Shown: piece by piece, positions 8,415 through 16,979 of the stretch
How positions within the stretch are numbered: the stretch's first letter is position 1
Layout: each line of letters begins with the position of its first letter
Assembly: GCF_027853965.1 (NCBI RefSeq)
Contig: NZ_JAQGLB010000003.1
Span: forward strand, 62,001-126,000
Direction: 5' to 3'
Length of the DNA: 64,000 nt
DNA from: Saccharopolyspora indica
GTDB taxonomy: Bacteria; Actinomycetota; Actinomycetes; Mycobacteriales; Pseudonocardiaceae
Translations under genes and position numbers: made by a program
Notes under the pieces: generated by a model
Told to the model about the DNA's origin: nothing
Seen by the model: only the letters and a program-made list of their open reading frames with translations
Databases searched by the model: none

Positions 8415-8954
8415 ATGGCTGGTCCGGTGCTGGTGATCGAATTGGCGGAGCCGGTCTCCGCGGCTGCGCTGGGCGAGTTCCGCGCCTCGGTGCAGGGGCT
8501 CTCCACCCGCTTCGAGCAGCTTCGCCCCGGGCGCTTCGACGTCAACGTGCCGGTGGAGCGCTTGGGCCTCGAACCGCAGGGGCTCGACGGCCATCGGCCC
8601 TTCCTCGTCCACCTGATGGGACCCGGTGTCGGCGACGAGGACACCTTCGAGGCCGAGCACGCGGACGAGCCCGAGGTCGAGGCGGCCCTCGGCTTCAAAC
8701 CGACCCATGCCGTCAACGTCAGCGCCGGTTGCAACCGCAGGATCGACCACGTGGCCACGGCGCTGCTGACCGCCGCGATCGTCGACGTCCTCGGTGGTGC
8801 GGTGTCGGCCGAACTGCTGGACGGGCAGCAGCCAGTGGTCACGGGACTTCCTGGTGTGCTGGGGGTCGTCGGCGAGGCGTGCCCGACGGTGCTCGGCACG
8901 GCGGAGTTCTTGAGAGCCTGGGTCGGCCAGCCCGGCTTCGGACTGGTCAAGTAG
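8415..8954 (+). CDS. Uncharacterised actinobacterial protein (possibly DUF6368-like)
   Basis: 179 residues, soluble, no signal peptide or membrane helix. The text has regular alternating strands and helices (MAGPVLVIELAEPVSAAALGEF; GFKPTHAVNVSAGCNRRIDHVATALLTAAIVDVLGG; LLDGQQPVVTGLPGVLGVV) and good codon bias, so it is a real gene. The overall look recalls a family annotated in streptomycetes as DUF6368, but I cannot confirm that. It is monocistronic, with divergent and codirectional neighbours of unrelated function. Confidence 0.75.
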   Translation: MAGPVLVIELAEPVSAAALGEFRASVQGLSTRFEQLRPGRFDVNVPVERLGLEPQGLDGHRPFLVHLMGPGVGDEDTFEAEHADEPEVEAALGFKPTHAVNVSAGCNRRIDHVATALLTAAIVDVLGGAVSAELLDGQQPVVTGLPGVLGVVGEACPTVLGTAEFLRAWVGQPGFGLVK

Positions 8955-8958
8955 TCAC

Positions 8959-8974
8959 CGCACCTGGTGGTGCG
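8959..8974. terminator. Weak hairpin after the gene ending at 8954
   Basis: CGCACC and GGTGCG pair around TGGT, five bases after the stop codon. The stem is only 6 bp and no U-tract follows, so this is a possible terminator at best. Confidence 0.3.
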
Positions 8975-9095
8975 TCCGCAGCAGCAGGTCGTCTCACCGG
9001 ACGACCGCACATCGTCAGCGTCCCGTCGCGGAACGTCGCAGCGGGTTCCCGGTGGCCGTTGCGCTGCTGGTCAGGATGGGTGCGGGCTTAATGTT

Positions 9096-9109
9096 GCTTA
9101 ACGTTCAGC
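9096..9109. promoter_or_regulatory. Putative LacI-family operator
   Basis: GCTTAACGTTCAGC is a 14-bp near-palindrome (12 of 14 symmetric positions) centred on CG, the form of LacI/GalR-family operators. It lies about 60 bp upstream of the LacI-type gene at 9168 and suggests autoregulation and control of the downstream operon. Confidence 0.6.
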
Positions 9110-9167
9110 GGGCGACTTAGGTTCTGGCTGGATCGGAGATCCGCATCACGTCAAGGGAGACTCGGCT

Positions 9168-10232
9168 GTGGAGATCGCGACTCGTCGCTCCGCGCGCCGA
9201 CCGGGCACCGTCTCGGCGGCCGCGGTGGCTCGCGCCGCCGGTGTGTCCACCGCCGCCGTCTCCTACGTGATGAACGGCAAGGGCGGGGTCGCACCGGCCA
9301 CCCGCCGGCACATCCTCGCCGTCGCCGACGAGCTCGGTTTCCGCCCGCCGAACCGGGGGAAGCCGGCCGACCCGAACCGGACCCGCGTGATCGGGCTGGT
9401 GCAACCCAACATCATCAACCCGACCTACCCGCGGTTCGCGCAGAGCATCGTGTCCGCGGCCGCCGAAGCCGGGTACGAGGTGTTCGTCGCGACCACCCAG
9501 GACGACCTGCGGACGCTGGGGAAGGTCTCCACCAGCCTGGTGCACCGCAACGTCGACGGGGTCGTCCTGAGCGCCGCGTTCCGGGAGGACGCCACCGCGC
9601 TGCGGACGCTGCGCGCCGCCCGGATCCCGTACGTCTACCTGTCGCGGCGGTCCCAGCACCTGGAAGGCGACTTCGTCGGCATCGACGACGCCGCCGCGGC
9701 GACGTCGCTGATGGAGCACGTGCTGGCGCACGGCCACACCGACATCGCCGTCGTGATCGGACCGCGGTTCTCCTCGGCGTCGCTGGCGCGGGAGCAGGCC
9801 TTCGTGTCGACCGCCCGCGCGCACGGCATCGACATCAGCGGCGACCGCAAGATCAGCACCGAGCTCGACAGCGATGGCGGCCGCCGCGCGGCGGCGCGGC
9901 TGTTCGCCCGCGACGACCCGCCGCGCGCCGTCCTGTGCGGCAGCGACGAGCAGGCGATCGGCATCCTGGAGTACGCCGTCGACCACGGCATCCGGGTGCC
10001 CGAGGACGTCGCGGTGACCGGGCACGACGGCATCCCGCACAGCATGTCCGGGCTGATCGGGCTCACCACCGTGATGCAGCCGCACGAGGAGATGGGCCGC
10101 GAGGCCTTCGGAATGCTGCTCAAGCGCATGGAAAAACCGTCCAACAGCTACCAGTCGCTGGTGTGCGCGCACCGCCTGCACATCGGCCGCACCTGCGGTT
10201 GCGCACCGAAGGCCGACGATTCCCGCCGCTGA
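9168..10232 (+). CDS. LacI-family transcriptional regulator
   Basis: 354 residues from a GTG preceded by AAGGGAGA. Residues ~16-65 are the LacI helix-turn-helix and hinge (VSAAAVARAAGVSTAAVSYVMNGKGGVAPATRRHILAVADELGFRP). Residues ~75-345 are the periplasmic-binding-protein-like effector domain (VIGLVQPNIINPTYPRFAQSIVSAAAEAGYEVFVATT; AVLCGSDEQAIGILEYAVDHGIRVPEDVAVTGHD). The C-terminus carries CGC, common in this subfamily. It is first in a rightward group with a permease, an SDR and a BKACE enzyme, so it probably represses that catabolic operon until its substrate or an intermediate binds. Confidence 0.93.
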   Translation: MEIATRRSARRPGTVSAAAVARAAGVSTAAVSYVMNGKGGVAPATRRHILAVADELGFRPPNRGKPADPNRTRVIGLVQPNIINPTYPRFAQSIVSAAAEAGYEVFVATTQDDLRTLGKVSTSLVHRNVDGVVLSAAFREDATALRTLRAARIPYVYLSRRSQHLEGDFVGIDDAAAATSLMEHVLAHGHTDIAVVIGPRFSSASLAREQAFVSTARAHGIDISGDRKISTELDSDGGRRAAARLFARDDPPRAVLCGSDEQAIGILEYAVDHGIRVPEDVAVTGHDGIPHSMSGLIGLTTVMQPHEEMGREAFGMLLKRMEKPSNSYQSLVCAHRLHIGRTCGCAPKADDSRR

Positions 10233-10292
10233 GAAGCGGATCCCCAACGCCCGAGCTTCCTGCAAGCCTGGAACGGAACTGAAGGTCACGCC

Positions 10293-11591
10293 ATGCCGAA
10301 AAACGCCGCGGAACCGGTGGTCCGCCCGCCGCGCGAGCTGAACAGAGTCATCTTCCGGAAGCTGCTCCCGCTGCTCATCGGGGCCTACATCATCAGCTTC
10401 CTGGACCGGACCAACATCGGTATCGCCAAGGAGCAGCTGCAGATCGACCTGGGCATCTCCGCCACCGCCTACGGGATCGGCGCCGGGCTGTTCTTCATCA
10501 CCTACTCGCTGGCGGAGATCCCGTCGAACCTGATCCTGCACCGGGTCGGGGCGCGGTTCTGGATCACCCGGATCATGATCACCTGGGGTCTGATCTCCGC
10601 CGGGATGGCCTTCGTGCAGGGCGAGTGGTCGTTCTACGTCATGCGGATGCTGCTCGGCGCGGCCGAAGCGGGCCTGTTCCCGGGCGTCATGTACTTCCTG
10701 ACGCAGTGGTTCACCCGCGCCGACCGCGCCAAGGCCAACGGCCTGTTCCTGCTCGGCGTGTCCACGGCCAGCATCCTCGGTCCCCCGCTGGGCGCTCTGC
10801 TGCTCGGCCTCGACGGTCTCGGCGGCATGCACGGCTGGCAGTGGATGTTCCTCATCGAGGGGCTACCGGCCTGCCTGCTCGCCTACGTGGTGTGGAAGAA
10901 GCTGCCGGACCGGCCGGACCAGGCGAAGTTCCTGACCGCGGCCGAGGCCGAGGACCTGCAGCGCCGCATCGCCGCCGAGGACGAGGCGGGTGCCGAGGCC
11001 TCCGGCACGCACAGCATGCGCCAGGTGTGGCGGGACAAGCAGATCCTGCTGGTGGTGGCGGTCTACCTGTCGCAGCAGATCGCGGTGTACGCGCTGTCGT
11101 ACTTCCTGCCGTCGATCATCGGCACCTACGGCGAGCTGTCGACGCTGCAGATCGGATTGCTGACCTCGGTCCCGTGGATCTTCGCCGGGCTGGGCGCGTT
11201 CCTGGTGCCGCGGTTCGCCACCAGCGGCGGGCGATCCCGCGGGCTGATCAGCATCACGATGGGCGGGATCTGCGTCGGCTTCGCACTGGGCGCGGTCTCC
11301 GGCCCGGTCGTCGGGCTCATCGGGTTCTGCCTCGGCGCGTTCTCGTTCTTCGCGATGCAGCCGATCCTGTTCACCTTCCCGGCGTCCCGGTTGAGCGGGG
11401 CGACGCTGGCCGGTGGCATCGCGTTCGTCAACACCATCGGGCTGTTCGGCGGGTTCCTCGGTCCGTACGTGATGGGCGCGATGGAAGACCTCACCGGCAG
11501 CAAGTTGTCGGGCCTGTGGTTCGTGGTCGGCGTGTGCGCCGTCGGCACCGCGCTGTCGTGCTTCCTCAAGTACGGCGAGAAGCGCTCGTGA
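10293..11591 (+). CDS. MFS permease, anion:cation symporter (ACS) type
   Basis: 432 residues, about 12 transmembrane helices. The first helix region (LLPLLIGAYIISFLDRTNIGIAKEQLQIDLGIS) and YSLAEIPSNLILHRVGARFWITRIMITWG are hallmarks of the ACS/phthalate-permease family, which imports organic anions with protons. VMRMLLGAAEAGLFPGVMYFLTQWF is the conserved fourth/fifth helix motif. It ends where the SDR gene begins, so both are cotranscribed. It likely imports the hydroxy or keto acid handled by the following two enzymes. Confidence 0.92.
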   Translation: MPKNAAEPVVRPPRELNRVIFRKLLPLLIGAYIISFLDRTNIGIAKEQLQIDLGISATAYGIGAGLFFITYSLAEIPSNLILHRVGARFWITRIMITWGLISAGMAFVQGEWSFYVMRMLLGAAEAGLFPGVMYFLTQWFTRADRAKANGLFLLGVSTASILGPPLGALLLGLDGLGGMHGWQWMFLIEGLPACLLAYVVWKKLPDRPDQAKFLTAAEAEDLQRRIAAEDEAGAEASGTHSMRQVWRDKQILLVVAVYLSQQIAVYALSYFLPSIIGTYGELSTLQIGLLTSVPWIFAGLGAFLVPRFATSGGRSRGLISITMGGICVGFALGAVSGPVVGLIGFCLGAFSFFAMQPILFTFPASRLSGATLAGGIAFVNTIGLFGGFLGPYVMGAMEDLTGSKLSGLWFVVGVCAVGTALSCFLKYGEKRS

Positions 11592-11620
11592 CGCAGGACT
11601 TTCCAGAAGGGGTGCGAGAA

Positions 11621-12385
11621 GTGGATTTCACGGGGAAGCGGGTGCTCGTCACGGCGGGCGCGGACGGCATCGGGCTGGCCATCGCCGACCGGTTCGCCGG
11701 GCTGGGGGCCCGCGTGCTGGTCACCGACATCAACGAGGACGCGGTCCAGGCCGCCCGGGCTCGCGGGTTGGCCGCCCTGGTCTCGGACGCCTCGATCGAA
11801 GCCCGGGTCGAGGAGCTGATGGGGGCCGTGCGCGCGGAGCTCGGCGGCCTGGACGTGCTGGTCAACAACGCGGGCATCGCCGGTCCGACCGGGCCGGTGG
11901 AGACCCTGGACAGCGCGGCGTGGGCGCGGACCTTCGAGGTCAACGTGCACAGCCAGTTCTACTGCGTGAAGCACGGGCTGCCGCTGCTGCGCGAGTCGGC
12001 GGGGGCGTCCATCGTGAACCTGTCCTCGGCGGCCGGCCGGCTCGGCATGGCCGGGCGCAGCGCGTACTCGGCGTCGAAGTGGGCGGTCGTGGGCTTCACC
12101 AAGACGCTGGCCATCGAGCTCGGCCCGGAGGGGATCCGGGCGAACGCGATCTGCCCCGGCGCGGTCGACGGCCCCCGCATCCGCGCGGTCATCGAGGCCA
12201 AGGCCGAGATGCTGGGCAGGCCCGTGGCCGAGATCGCGGCCGCCTACCAGGACCAGTCGTCGATGCGCCGGCTGGTCACCGCCGAGGACATCGCGGACAT
12301 GGCCGCGTTCCTGGCCAGCCCGCTCGCCCGCAACGTCAACGGCCAAGCGATGGCCGTCGACGGAAACACCGAGAAGCTCTACTGA
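11621..12385 (+). CDS. Short-chain dehydrogenase/reductase (SDR)
   Basis: 254 residues. Cofactor motif TAGADGIGLAIADRFAG (a TGxxxGxG variant), NNAGIAG, a catalytic Ser in SIVNLSSAAG, YSASKWA (Tyr and Lys) and PGAVDGPRI are all present. An Asp at the end of beta-2 (VTDIN) suggests NAD preference, hence oxidation. I choose GTG 11621 because AGAAGGGG lies eight bases upstream; a GTG at 11588 overlapping the permease stop is an alternative in the same frame. It probably oxidises a 3-hydroxy acid to the 3-keto acid cleaved by the next gene product. Confidence 0.9.
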   Translation: MDFTGKRVLVTAGADGIGLAIADRFAGLGARVLVTDINEDAVQAARARGLAALVSDASIEARVEELMGAVRAELGGLDVLVNNAGIAGPTGPVETLDSAAWARTFEVNVHSQFYCVKHGLPLLRESAGASIVNLSSAAGRLGMAGRSAYSASKWAVVGFTKTLAIELGPEGIRANAICPGAVDGPRIRAVIEAKAEMLGRPVAEIAAAYQDQSSMRRLVTAEDIADMAAFLASPLARNVNGQAMAVDGNTEKLY

Positions 12386-12408
12386 TCCACCGTGGAGGTC
12401 TGACGCGG

Positions 12409-13341
12409 ATGCCAACCAACCGCAAGGTCATCATCACGTGCGCGGTGACGGGCGCGATCCACACCCCGTCGATGTCCGAGCACCTGCCGGTCTCGCCCAC
12501 CGAGATCGCCGAGGCCGCACTGGGCGCGGCCGAGGCGGGAGCGGCGATCGTGCACCTGCACGCCCGCGACCCCGAGGACGGCAGGCCGTCGCAGGATCCC
12601 GCCCACTTCGAACCGATCCTGACGCAGCTGAAGGCCCACACCGACGCGGTCGTCAACATCACCACCGGCGGCTCACCGCACATGACCGTGCAGGAGCGGA
12701 TGCGCCCGGCCGCGGTGTTCGAGCCCGAGCTGGCGTCGCTGAACATGGGCTCGATGAACTTCGGCCTGTACCCGATGCTGGAGCGCTTCACCGAGTTCCG
12801 GCACGACTGGGAGCGGGAGGCGCTGGAGAAGAGCCGGGACCTGGTCTTCAAGAACACCTTCGCCGACATCGAGGCGATCCTGGCCATCGGCGCGGCCAAC
12901 GGCACCCGGTTCGAGTTCGAGTGCTACGACATCGCGCACCTCAACAACCTGGCGCACTTCGCCTCGCGCGACCTGGTCCGGGGCCCGCTGTTCGTGCAGT
13001 CGGTCTTCGGCCTGCTGGGCGGCATCGGTGCGCACCCCGAGGACCTGATGCACATGCGCCGCACCGCCGACCGCCTGCTCGGCGACTCCTACCAGTGGTC
13101 GATCTTGGGCGCCGGCCGCAACCAGATCCCGCTGGCCACCATCGGCGCGGCCCAGGGCTCGCACGTGCGCGTCGGCCTGGAGGACTCGCTGTGGATCGGC
13201 CCGGGCGAGCTGGCCAAGACCAACGCCGACCAGGTGACCCGCATCCGCACCGTGCTGGAAGCCCTGAACCTGGAGGTCGCCACCCCCGACGAAGCCCGCG
13301 AGATCCTCCAGCTCAAGGGCAAGGACCAGGTCGGCTTCTGA
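12409..13341 (+). CDS. Beta-keto acid cleavage enzyme (BKACE, DUF849)
   Basis: 310 residues. The TIM-barrel family uses Zn to condense a 3-keto acid with acetyl-CoA, giving acetoacetate and a shorter acyl-CoA. The Zn ligands VHLHARD (His 49 and 51) are visible, with the diagnostic ITTGGS and LNMGSMNFG segments and a C-terminal GLEDSLWIGPGELA loop. GGAGG precedes the ATG. The order LacI, ACS permease, SDR, BKACE describes a complete uptake, oxidation and cleavage pathway. The actual substrate cannot be read from the sequence; the prototype Kce acts in lysine fermentation and relatives act on dehydrocarnitine. Confidence 0.92.
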   Translation: MPTNRKVIITCAVTGAIHTPSMSEHLPVSPTEIAEAALGAAEAGAAIVHLHARDPEDGRPSQDPAHFEPILTQLKAHTDAVVNITTGGSPHMTVQERMRPAAVFEPELASLNMGSMNFGLYPMLERFTEFRHDWEREALEKSRDLVFKNTFADIEAILAIGAANGTRFEFECYDIAHLNNLAHFASRDLVRGPLFVQSVFGLLGGIGAHPEDLMHMRRTADRLLGDSYQWSILGAGRNQIPLATIGAAQGSHVRVGLEDSLWIGPGELAKTNADQVTRIRTVLEALNLEVATPDEAREILQLKGKDQVGF

Positions 13342-13355
13342 TCCGGCGGGCCGGG

Positions 13356-14081
13356 TCAGTCGCGGCCTGCTTCGACGATCTTGTCCGCCAGTCCGGACGG
13401 ATCGGCCAGCAGGGTCTCGTGGCTGCCCGGCATCTGGGCCAGCCGGTACTGCCCGAGCCTGGCGGAGAGGCGCGGGTGCCAGGCCCATTCGCCGGGCGGC
13501 AGGGCGATGTCCTCGGTGCAGTTCAGGTACGACTTGGGCAGGTCCAGCCGGTGGAACTCGGCCAGTTCCAGGATGTCCTGCAGCGGGCGGAACGGCTCCG
13601 GGGACAGCGTCCGGTACGTGCGCTGCGCGGTTTCCAGGTCGGCGTCCTGGATGAAGGCCTCCCGCCACAGCGGGAAGGGCAGCTGGATCGTGTTGTCCGT
13701 CGATTCCTCGGCGAGCCGCCGGAACAGCGTCCGGTAGTGCGGCGGGCAGTCGTCCAGCAGGCATTGGCCGGGCAGCGGCACGAAGGCGTTGCAGAAGACC
13801 AGGCGGCGCAACCGGTCGGGAACCTTCTCGGCGACACCGGCGATGACCGAGCCGCCGAAGCTGTGCCCGACCAGCACCACGTCGGCGAGCTCCCCGGCCA
13901 CGATGAAGTCCACGATGGAATTCACGCAGTCCTCGTGACCGACGTCCTTGTCGACCCCGTGGCCGTGCCCCGCGATGGTCGGCGCGTGAGCGACGTGCCC
14001 GAGCGATTCGAGCCGTTCGACGACCCCGGCCCAATGCGATCCGTCGTGCCAGGATCCGTGCACCAGAACGAACATCACCAC
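13356..14081 (-). CDS. Alpha/beta hydrolase
   Basis: 241 residues. FVLVHGSWHDGSHW provides the oxyanion strand, VVLVGHSFGGSVIAG holds the nucleophile Ser (~95) and PGSHETLLADP the catalytic His. The shape resembles plant methylesterase/hydroxynitrile-lyase-like and EstC esterases that act on small esters. No signal peptide, so cytosolic. Start: GTG 14081 has AGGTG five bases upstream; ATG 14075 is two codons further in. It converges on the BKACE gene with only 14 bp between, so it is not part of that operon. Confidence 0.88.
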   Translation of the reverse strand: MVMFVLVHGSWHDGSHWAGVVERLESLGHVAHAPTIAGHGHGVDKDVGHEDCVNSIVDFIVAGELADVVLVGHSFGGSVIAGVAEKVPDRLRRLVFCNAFVPLPGQCLLDDCPPHYRTLFRRLAEESTDNTIQLPFPLWREAFIQDADLETAQRTYRTLSPEPFRPLQDILELAEFHRLDLPKSYLNCTEDIALPPGEWAWHPRLSARLGQYRLAQMPGSHETLLADPSGLADKIVEAGRD

Positions 14082-14200
14082 GATCGCACCTACCCGCTGC
14101 GACAGGCCCCCGCCCGTCGAGCGTAACGACCGCGGGCGTTCCCGGTCAGCCGCCGAACACCGCGCGACCGCACGCCCTTTCAGCGGATCCGGGATGCAAC

Positions 14201-15454
14201 TCAGGCCGCGATGCGCTCCAGCACCCCGACCGCTGCTCGCACACCGTCTTCGGATCGCACGCGTTCACCGATCGCGCGAGCGCTGTCGTTCAAGGGCTGG
14301 CTGGTGACGGCTTCGGTGATCGCTCGCGCCAATGCGTCGGCGGTGAGGCGCTTCTGCGCGATGGGCGCCGTGCCCACTCCTGCTCGCGCGGTCAGACCGC
14401 CCCAGAACGGCTGGTCCGCGACGAACGGGCACACGACCTGGGGACGTCCGGCGGCGAAGGCCGCGCCAGTGGTACCGGCTCCGCCGTGGTGCACGATCGC
14501 CGCGGTCCGGGGAAACAGCGCCGCGTGATCGACGTCGTCCACGACGAGCACGTCGTCCGAGCTCTGGTCGATCCTCATTCCGCCCCAACCGGTTCCGGCC
14601 ACCAGGCGTCGCCCCGCTCGCCGTGCGGCCGCCAGCACCACCGCTCCGGTGCGCGCGGGATCGAGCCCCGACATCGAGCCGAACCCGGCGTACACCGGCG
14701 GGGCGCCCTGCGCCAGGAATTCCTCGACCGCCACCGGCAGCGGCTCCGCGGCCGACGGGAGGTTCCAGTACCCGGTGGTCACCGCGGAGTCCGGCCAGTC
14801 CGCAGGCGTTGGCAGCACGGCGGGGCTGAACGCGTGCAACACCGGCGCCGGTCCACCGTCAGGACGACGCAGCGGATCGTGCCTGCCCGGGCGGGGTGGC
14901 AGCTGGAGGGTTCGGGCCCGCCAGCGGTCCACCACGCGGTGGAACATCAGCGCGGGCAACTTCATCCCGGCGTAGCTCGCCCTGTTCACCGCTCCCGGAA
15001 CCCAGCCGGGCAGCGAGACCGCCGGCCAGGCGAACTCGCGCGTGGGCACGTACATCGGCAGCGGCAGGGCGAGCACGGCAGGAACGCCCAGCGCTTCCGC
15101 CACGTGCTGACCGGCGATGATCTGCCCGTTGTGCACGACCACGTCGGCGTCGCGGGCAGCTGCCGCCCAGCAGTCCTCGAGCACCTGCGCGAACATCGCG
15201 GGCATCGTGCGCACCTGCCGCAACCGCGCCCGCGCGCCGCCTTGGACCACCGCACCCGCGGTGTCGCCGTCGAGTTGGCGCATCGGCCCGTCGTCCACGC
15301 CCGCGAACGGCACTCCGCGGTCGGCCGCGAAGCCCGCGAACCGGTGGGGCGCGACGACGACCGCCTCGTGCCCGGCGTCCGCCAAACCCCGTGCCAGAGC
15401 GAGGAACGGCTGCACGTCGCCCCGCGTTCCCAAGGTCATGAGCAACGCCTTCAC
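14201..15454 (-). CDS. Family 1 glycosyltransferase (UGT/MGT-like)
   Basis: 417 residues from a GTG preceded by AGGAGG. The N-terminal LLMTLGTRGDVQPFLALARGLADAGHEAVVVAP and C-terminal VHHGGAGTTGAAFAAGRPQVVCPFVADQPFWG are the classical GT1 signatures (GT-B fold; the second holds the nucleotide-sugar binding site). Such enzymes transfer sugars to macrolides, glycopeptides, sterols or flavonoids, for biosynthesis or self-resistance. No sugar-biosynthesis or polyketide genes are adjacent, so a detoxifying or orphan role is likely. A longer open frame upstream has no ribosome site. Confidence 0.92.
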   Translation of the reverse strand: MKALLMTLGTRGDVQPFLALARGLADAGHEAVVVAPHRFAGFAADRGVPFAGVDDGPMRQLDGDTAGAVVQGGARARLRQVRTMPAMFAQVLEDCWAAAARDADVVVHNGQIIAGQHVAEALGVPAVLALPLPMYVPTREFAWPAVSLPGWVPGAVNRASYAGMKLPALMFHRVVDRWRARTLQLPPRPGRHDPLRRPDGGPAPVLHAFSPAVLPTPADWPDSAVTTGYWNLPSAAEPLPVAVEEFLAQGAPPVYAGFGSMSGLDPARTGAVVLAAARRAGRRLVAGTGWGGMRIDQSSDDVLVVDDVDHAALFPRTAAIVHHGGAGTTGAAFAAGRPQVVCPFVADQPFWGGLTARAGVGTAPIAQKRLTADALARAITEAVTSQPLNDSARAIGERVRSEDGVRAAVGVLERIAA

Positions 15455-15615
15455 GTGTCCTCCTGCGCGCTGTGCACGGCTCCCGCAACGGCCGGTCGGG
15501 TGCAGGTGAGCATATGGACTTTTCGGGATTTTCCGAACACCGCGAGCCGTCAGGATTCCGTCAACGGACAGCAGGCCGCCGGCGGAGACATCGAAGCGGC
15601 AGAGCCGGACAGGAC

Positions 15616-15644
15616 TTGAAAACAAAAAGACAATTTGTTTTTAT
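15616..15644 (+). promoter_or_regulatory. Promoter overlapped by an A/T-rich inverted repeat
   Basis: TTGAAA (15616-15621) and TTTTAT (15639-15644) are 17 bp apart, a good housekeeping promoter. Superimposed on it are perfect 8-bp arms AAAACAAA (15619-15626) and TTTGTTTT (15634-15641) around seven bases. This is the most A/T-rich spot in the neighbourhood. The TetR protein at 16251 is the natural candidate to bind it and repress the two-gene unit. Confidence 0.6.
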
Positions 15645-15693
15645 GTTCACGCCAGCGGCGGGTTCCGCCCGCCCGCGGACGAAGGAGTTCATC

Positions 15694-16197
15694 GTGGACC
15701 TGATCACCGACTTCCTGGCCTGGGCGTGGCCGCGGCACCTCAACCCGATCAGCTGGTACGTCCGGCCGCTGTTCTTCCTGCCGATCGCCTACTTCTGCTG
15801 GACGCGGCGCCCGCTCTGGCTGGCGGTGACGATCGCGGCGATGGTGTCGAGCTTCTTCTGGTTCCCCGCACCGACCGAGATCGATCCGCGGATCGCGGGC
15901 GTGCTGGAGATGGAGAAGCAGCTGTTCACCGACCCGACGTGGATCACGTGGGTGACGTTGCCGCTGATCCCGGCGCTGATCGCCGGGCTGTGCGCCGCGT
16001 TCTGGCACCGCTCGCTGGGCTGGGGGCTGGTCGTCATCGACGGCGGGCTCGCGCTGAAGATCGCCTGGACGATCGCCAACTCGGGCACCGACGGGCTGGC
16101 GACCGTCGTCCCGCTGGGGCTCGGCGCGGTGGCCATGACCGCCGTGATCGTCGTGATCGCTCGCCGGCGAGGACTGCGGCTGGCCCTGCGGTCCTGA
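15694..16197 (+). CDS. Small integral membrane protein, function unknown
   Basis: 167 residues from a GTG with AAGGAG six bases upstream. Four hydrophobic helices are visible (around WYVRPLFFLPIAYFCW; LAVTIAAMVSSFFWFP; WITWVTLPLIPALIAGLCAAFW; TVVPLGLGAVAMTAVIVVIA). No catalytic or transport motif is recognised. It is followed 53 bp later by a TetR regulator and shares the upstream promoter/operator, so it is probably the TetR target and may be an efflux-like or stress membrane protein. The family appears in actinomycetes as hypothetical. Confidence 0.75.
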   Translation: MDLITDFLAWAWPRHLNPISWYVRPLFFLPIAYFCWTRRPLWLAVTIAAMVSSFFWFPAPTEIDPRIAGVLEMEKQLFTDPTWITWVTLPLIPALIAGLCAAFWHRSLGWGLVVIDGGLALKIAWTIANSGTDGLATVVPLGLGAVAMTAVIVVIARRRGLRLALRS

Positions 16198-16250
16198 TCG
16201 CACGCCCACCTGAAACCATGTGGACGACCGTTCGCAGCAAGGAGTCAGCG

Positions 16251-16865
16251 ATGCCGCCAGCGTTCTCGGCCGAGGAGAAGGCCCGCATCACCGGGGAGCT
16301 CATGGACGCCGGGCACCGGCTGTTCACCGCCCAGGGACTGCGCAAGACCTCGTTGGACGAACTCGTCGCACCGGCCGGGATCGCCAAGAGCAGCTTCTAC
16401 GCCTTCTTCGACTCCAAGGAAGCGCTGTACCTGGAACTGATGCTGAAGCAGACCGGCGAGGTCAAGCGGGCGGTCATCGACCGGGCGCTGCTCACCGAAG
16501 ACGACACCGGCGACGCGCTGCGCCGGTTCCTGCGCGCCACCCTCGGCGAGCTGACGACCAACCCGCTGTGGCGGCGGCTGATGACCCACCCCGAGGAGAT
16601 GCAGGCGGTCGCCCGCAAGCTCGACCCCGAGCGGGTCACCGCGATGACCGACAACCCGGTCACCGCGCTCACCCGCTACGTCGAGGAGCAGCGGGACGCG
16701 GGCCGACTGGTCGAAGCCGACACCGAGGTCGTCATCGGCGTGCTGCAGTGCGTGCTGCTCGTGCCGATGTTCGGCGAACGGCTCGGGGAACCGGCCCTGC
16801 GCGACAGGGTCCTCGACTTCCTGATCGACCTCGTCGCCGACGGCCTCACCAGCAGGAAGGGATGA
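16251..16865 (+). CDS. TetR-family regulator
   Basis: 204 residues; AAGGAG precedes the ATG. The N-terminal helix-turn-helix (AGHRLFTAQGLRKTSLDELVAPAGIAKSSFYAFFDSKEALYLELM) is canonical. The C-terminal ligand domain is generic, with a helix around PEEMQAVARKL and a hydrophobic final helix. It lies downstream of the membrane protein in the same direction and probably represses it and itself through the inverted repeat at 15619-15641. Confidence 0.92.
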   Translation: MPPAFSAEEKARITGELMDAGHRLFTAQGLRKTSLDELVAPAGIAKSSFYAFFDSKEALYLELMLKQTGEVKRAVIDRALLTEDDTGDALRRFLRATLGELTTNPLWRRLMTHPEEMQAVARKLDPERVTAMTDNPVTALTRYVEEQRDAGRLVEADTEVVIGVLQCVLLVPMFGERLGEPALRDRVLDFLIDLVADGLTSRKG

Positions 16866-16917
16866 CGAGCCGTCGCGGCGTTCCCAAGGCCGCTGACTCC
16901 GGCTAGCCTGATCTCCT

Positions 16918-16935
16918 CGGTTCCGCGGGGAACCG
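16918..16935. promoter_or_regulatory. Inverted repeat in the leader of the phosphotransferase-like gene
   Basis: CGGTTCC and GGAACCG pair around GCGG, just after a possible -10 box TAGCCT (16904-16909) and 45 bp before the ATG at 16980. It could be an operator or a small leader hairpin. It does not resemble the 19-bp rifamycin-associated element known upstream of rph genes. Confidence 0.35.
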
Positions 16936-16979
16936 GTGGTGTGCCGGGAAGCCTGGTCGGCGTGGCGAGAGGAGCTGTC

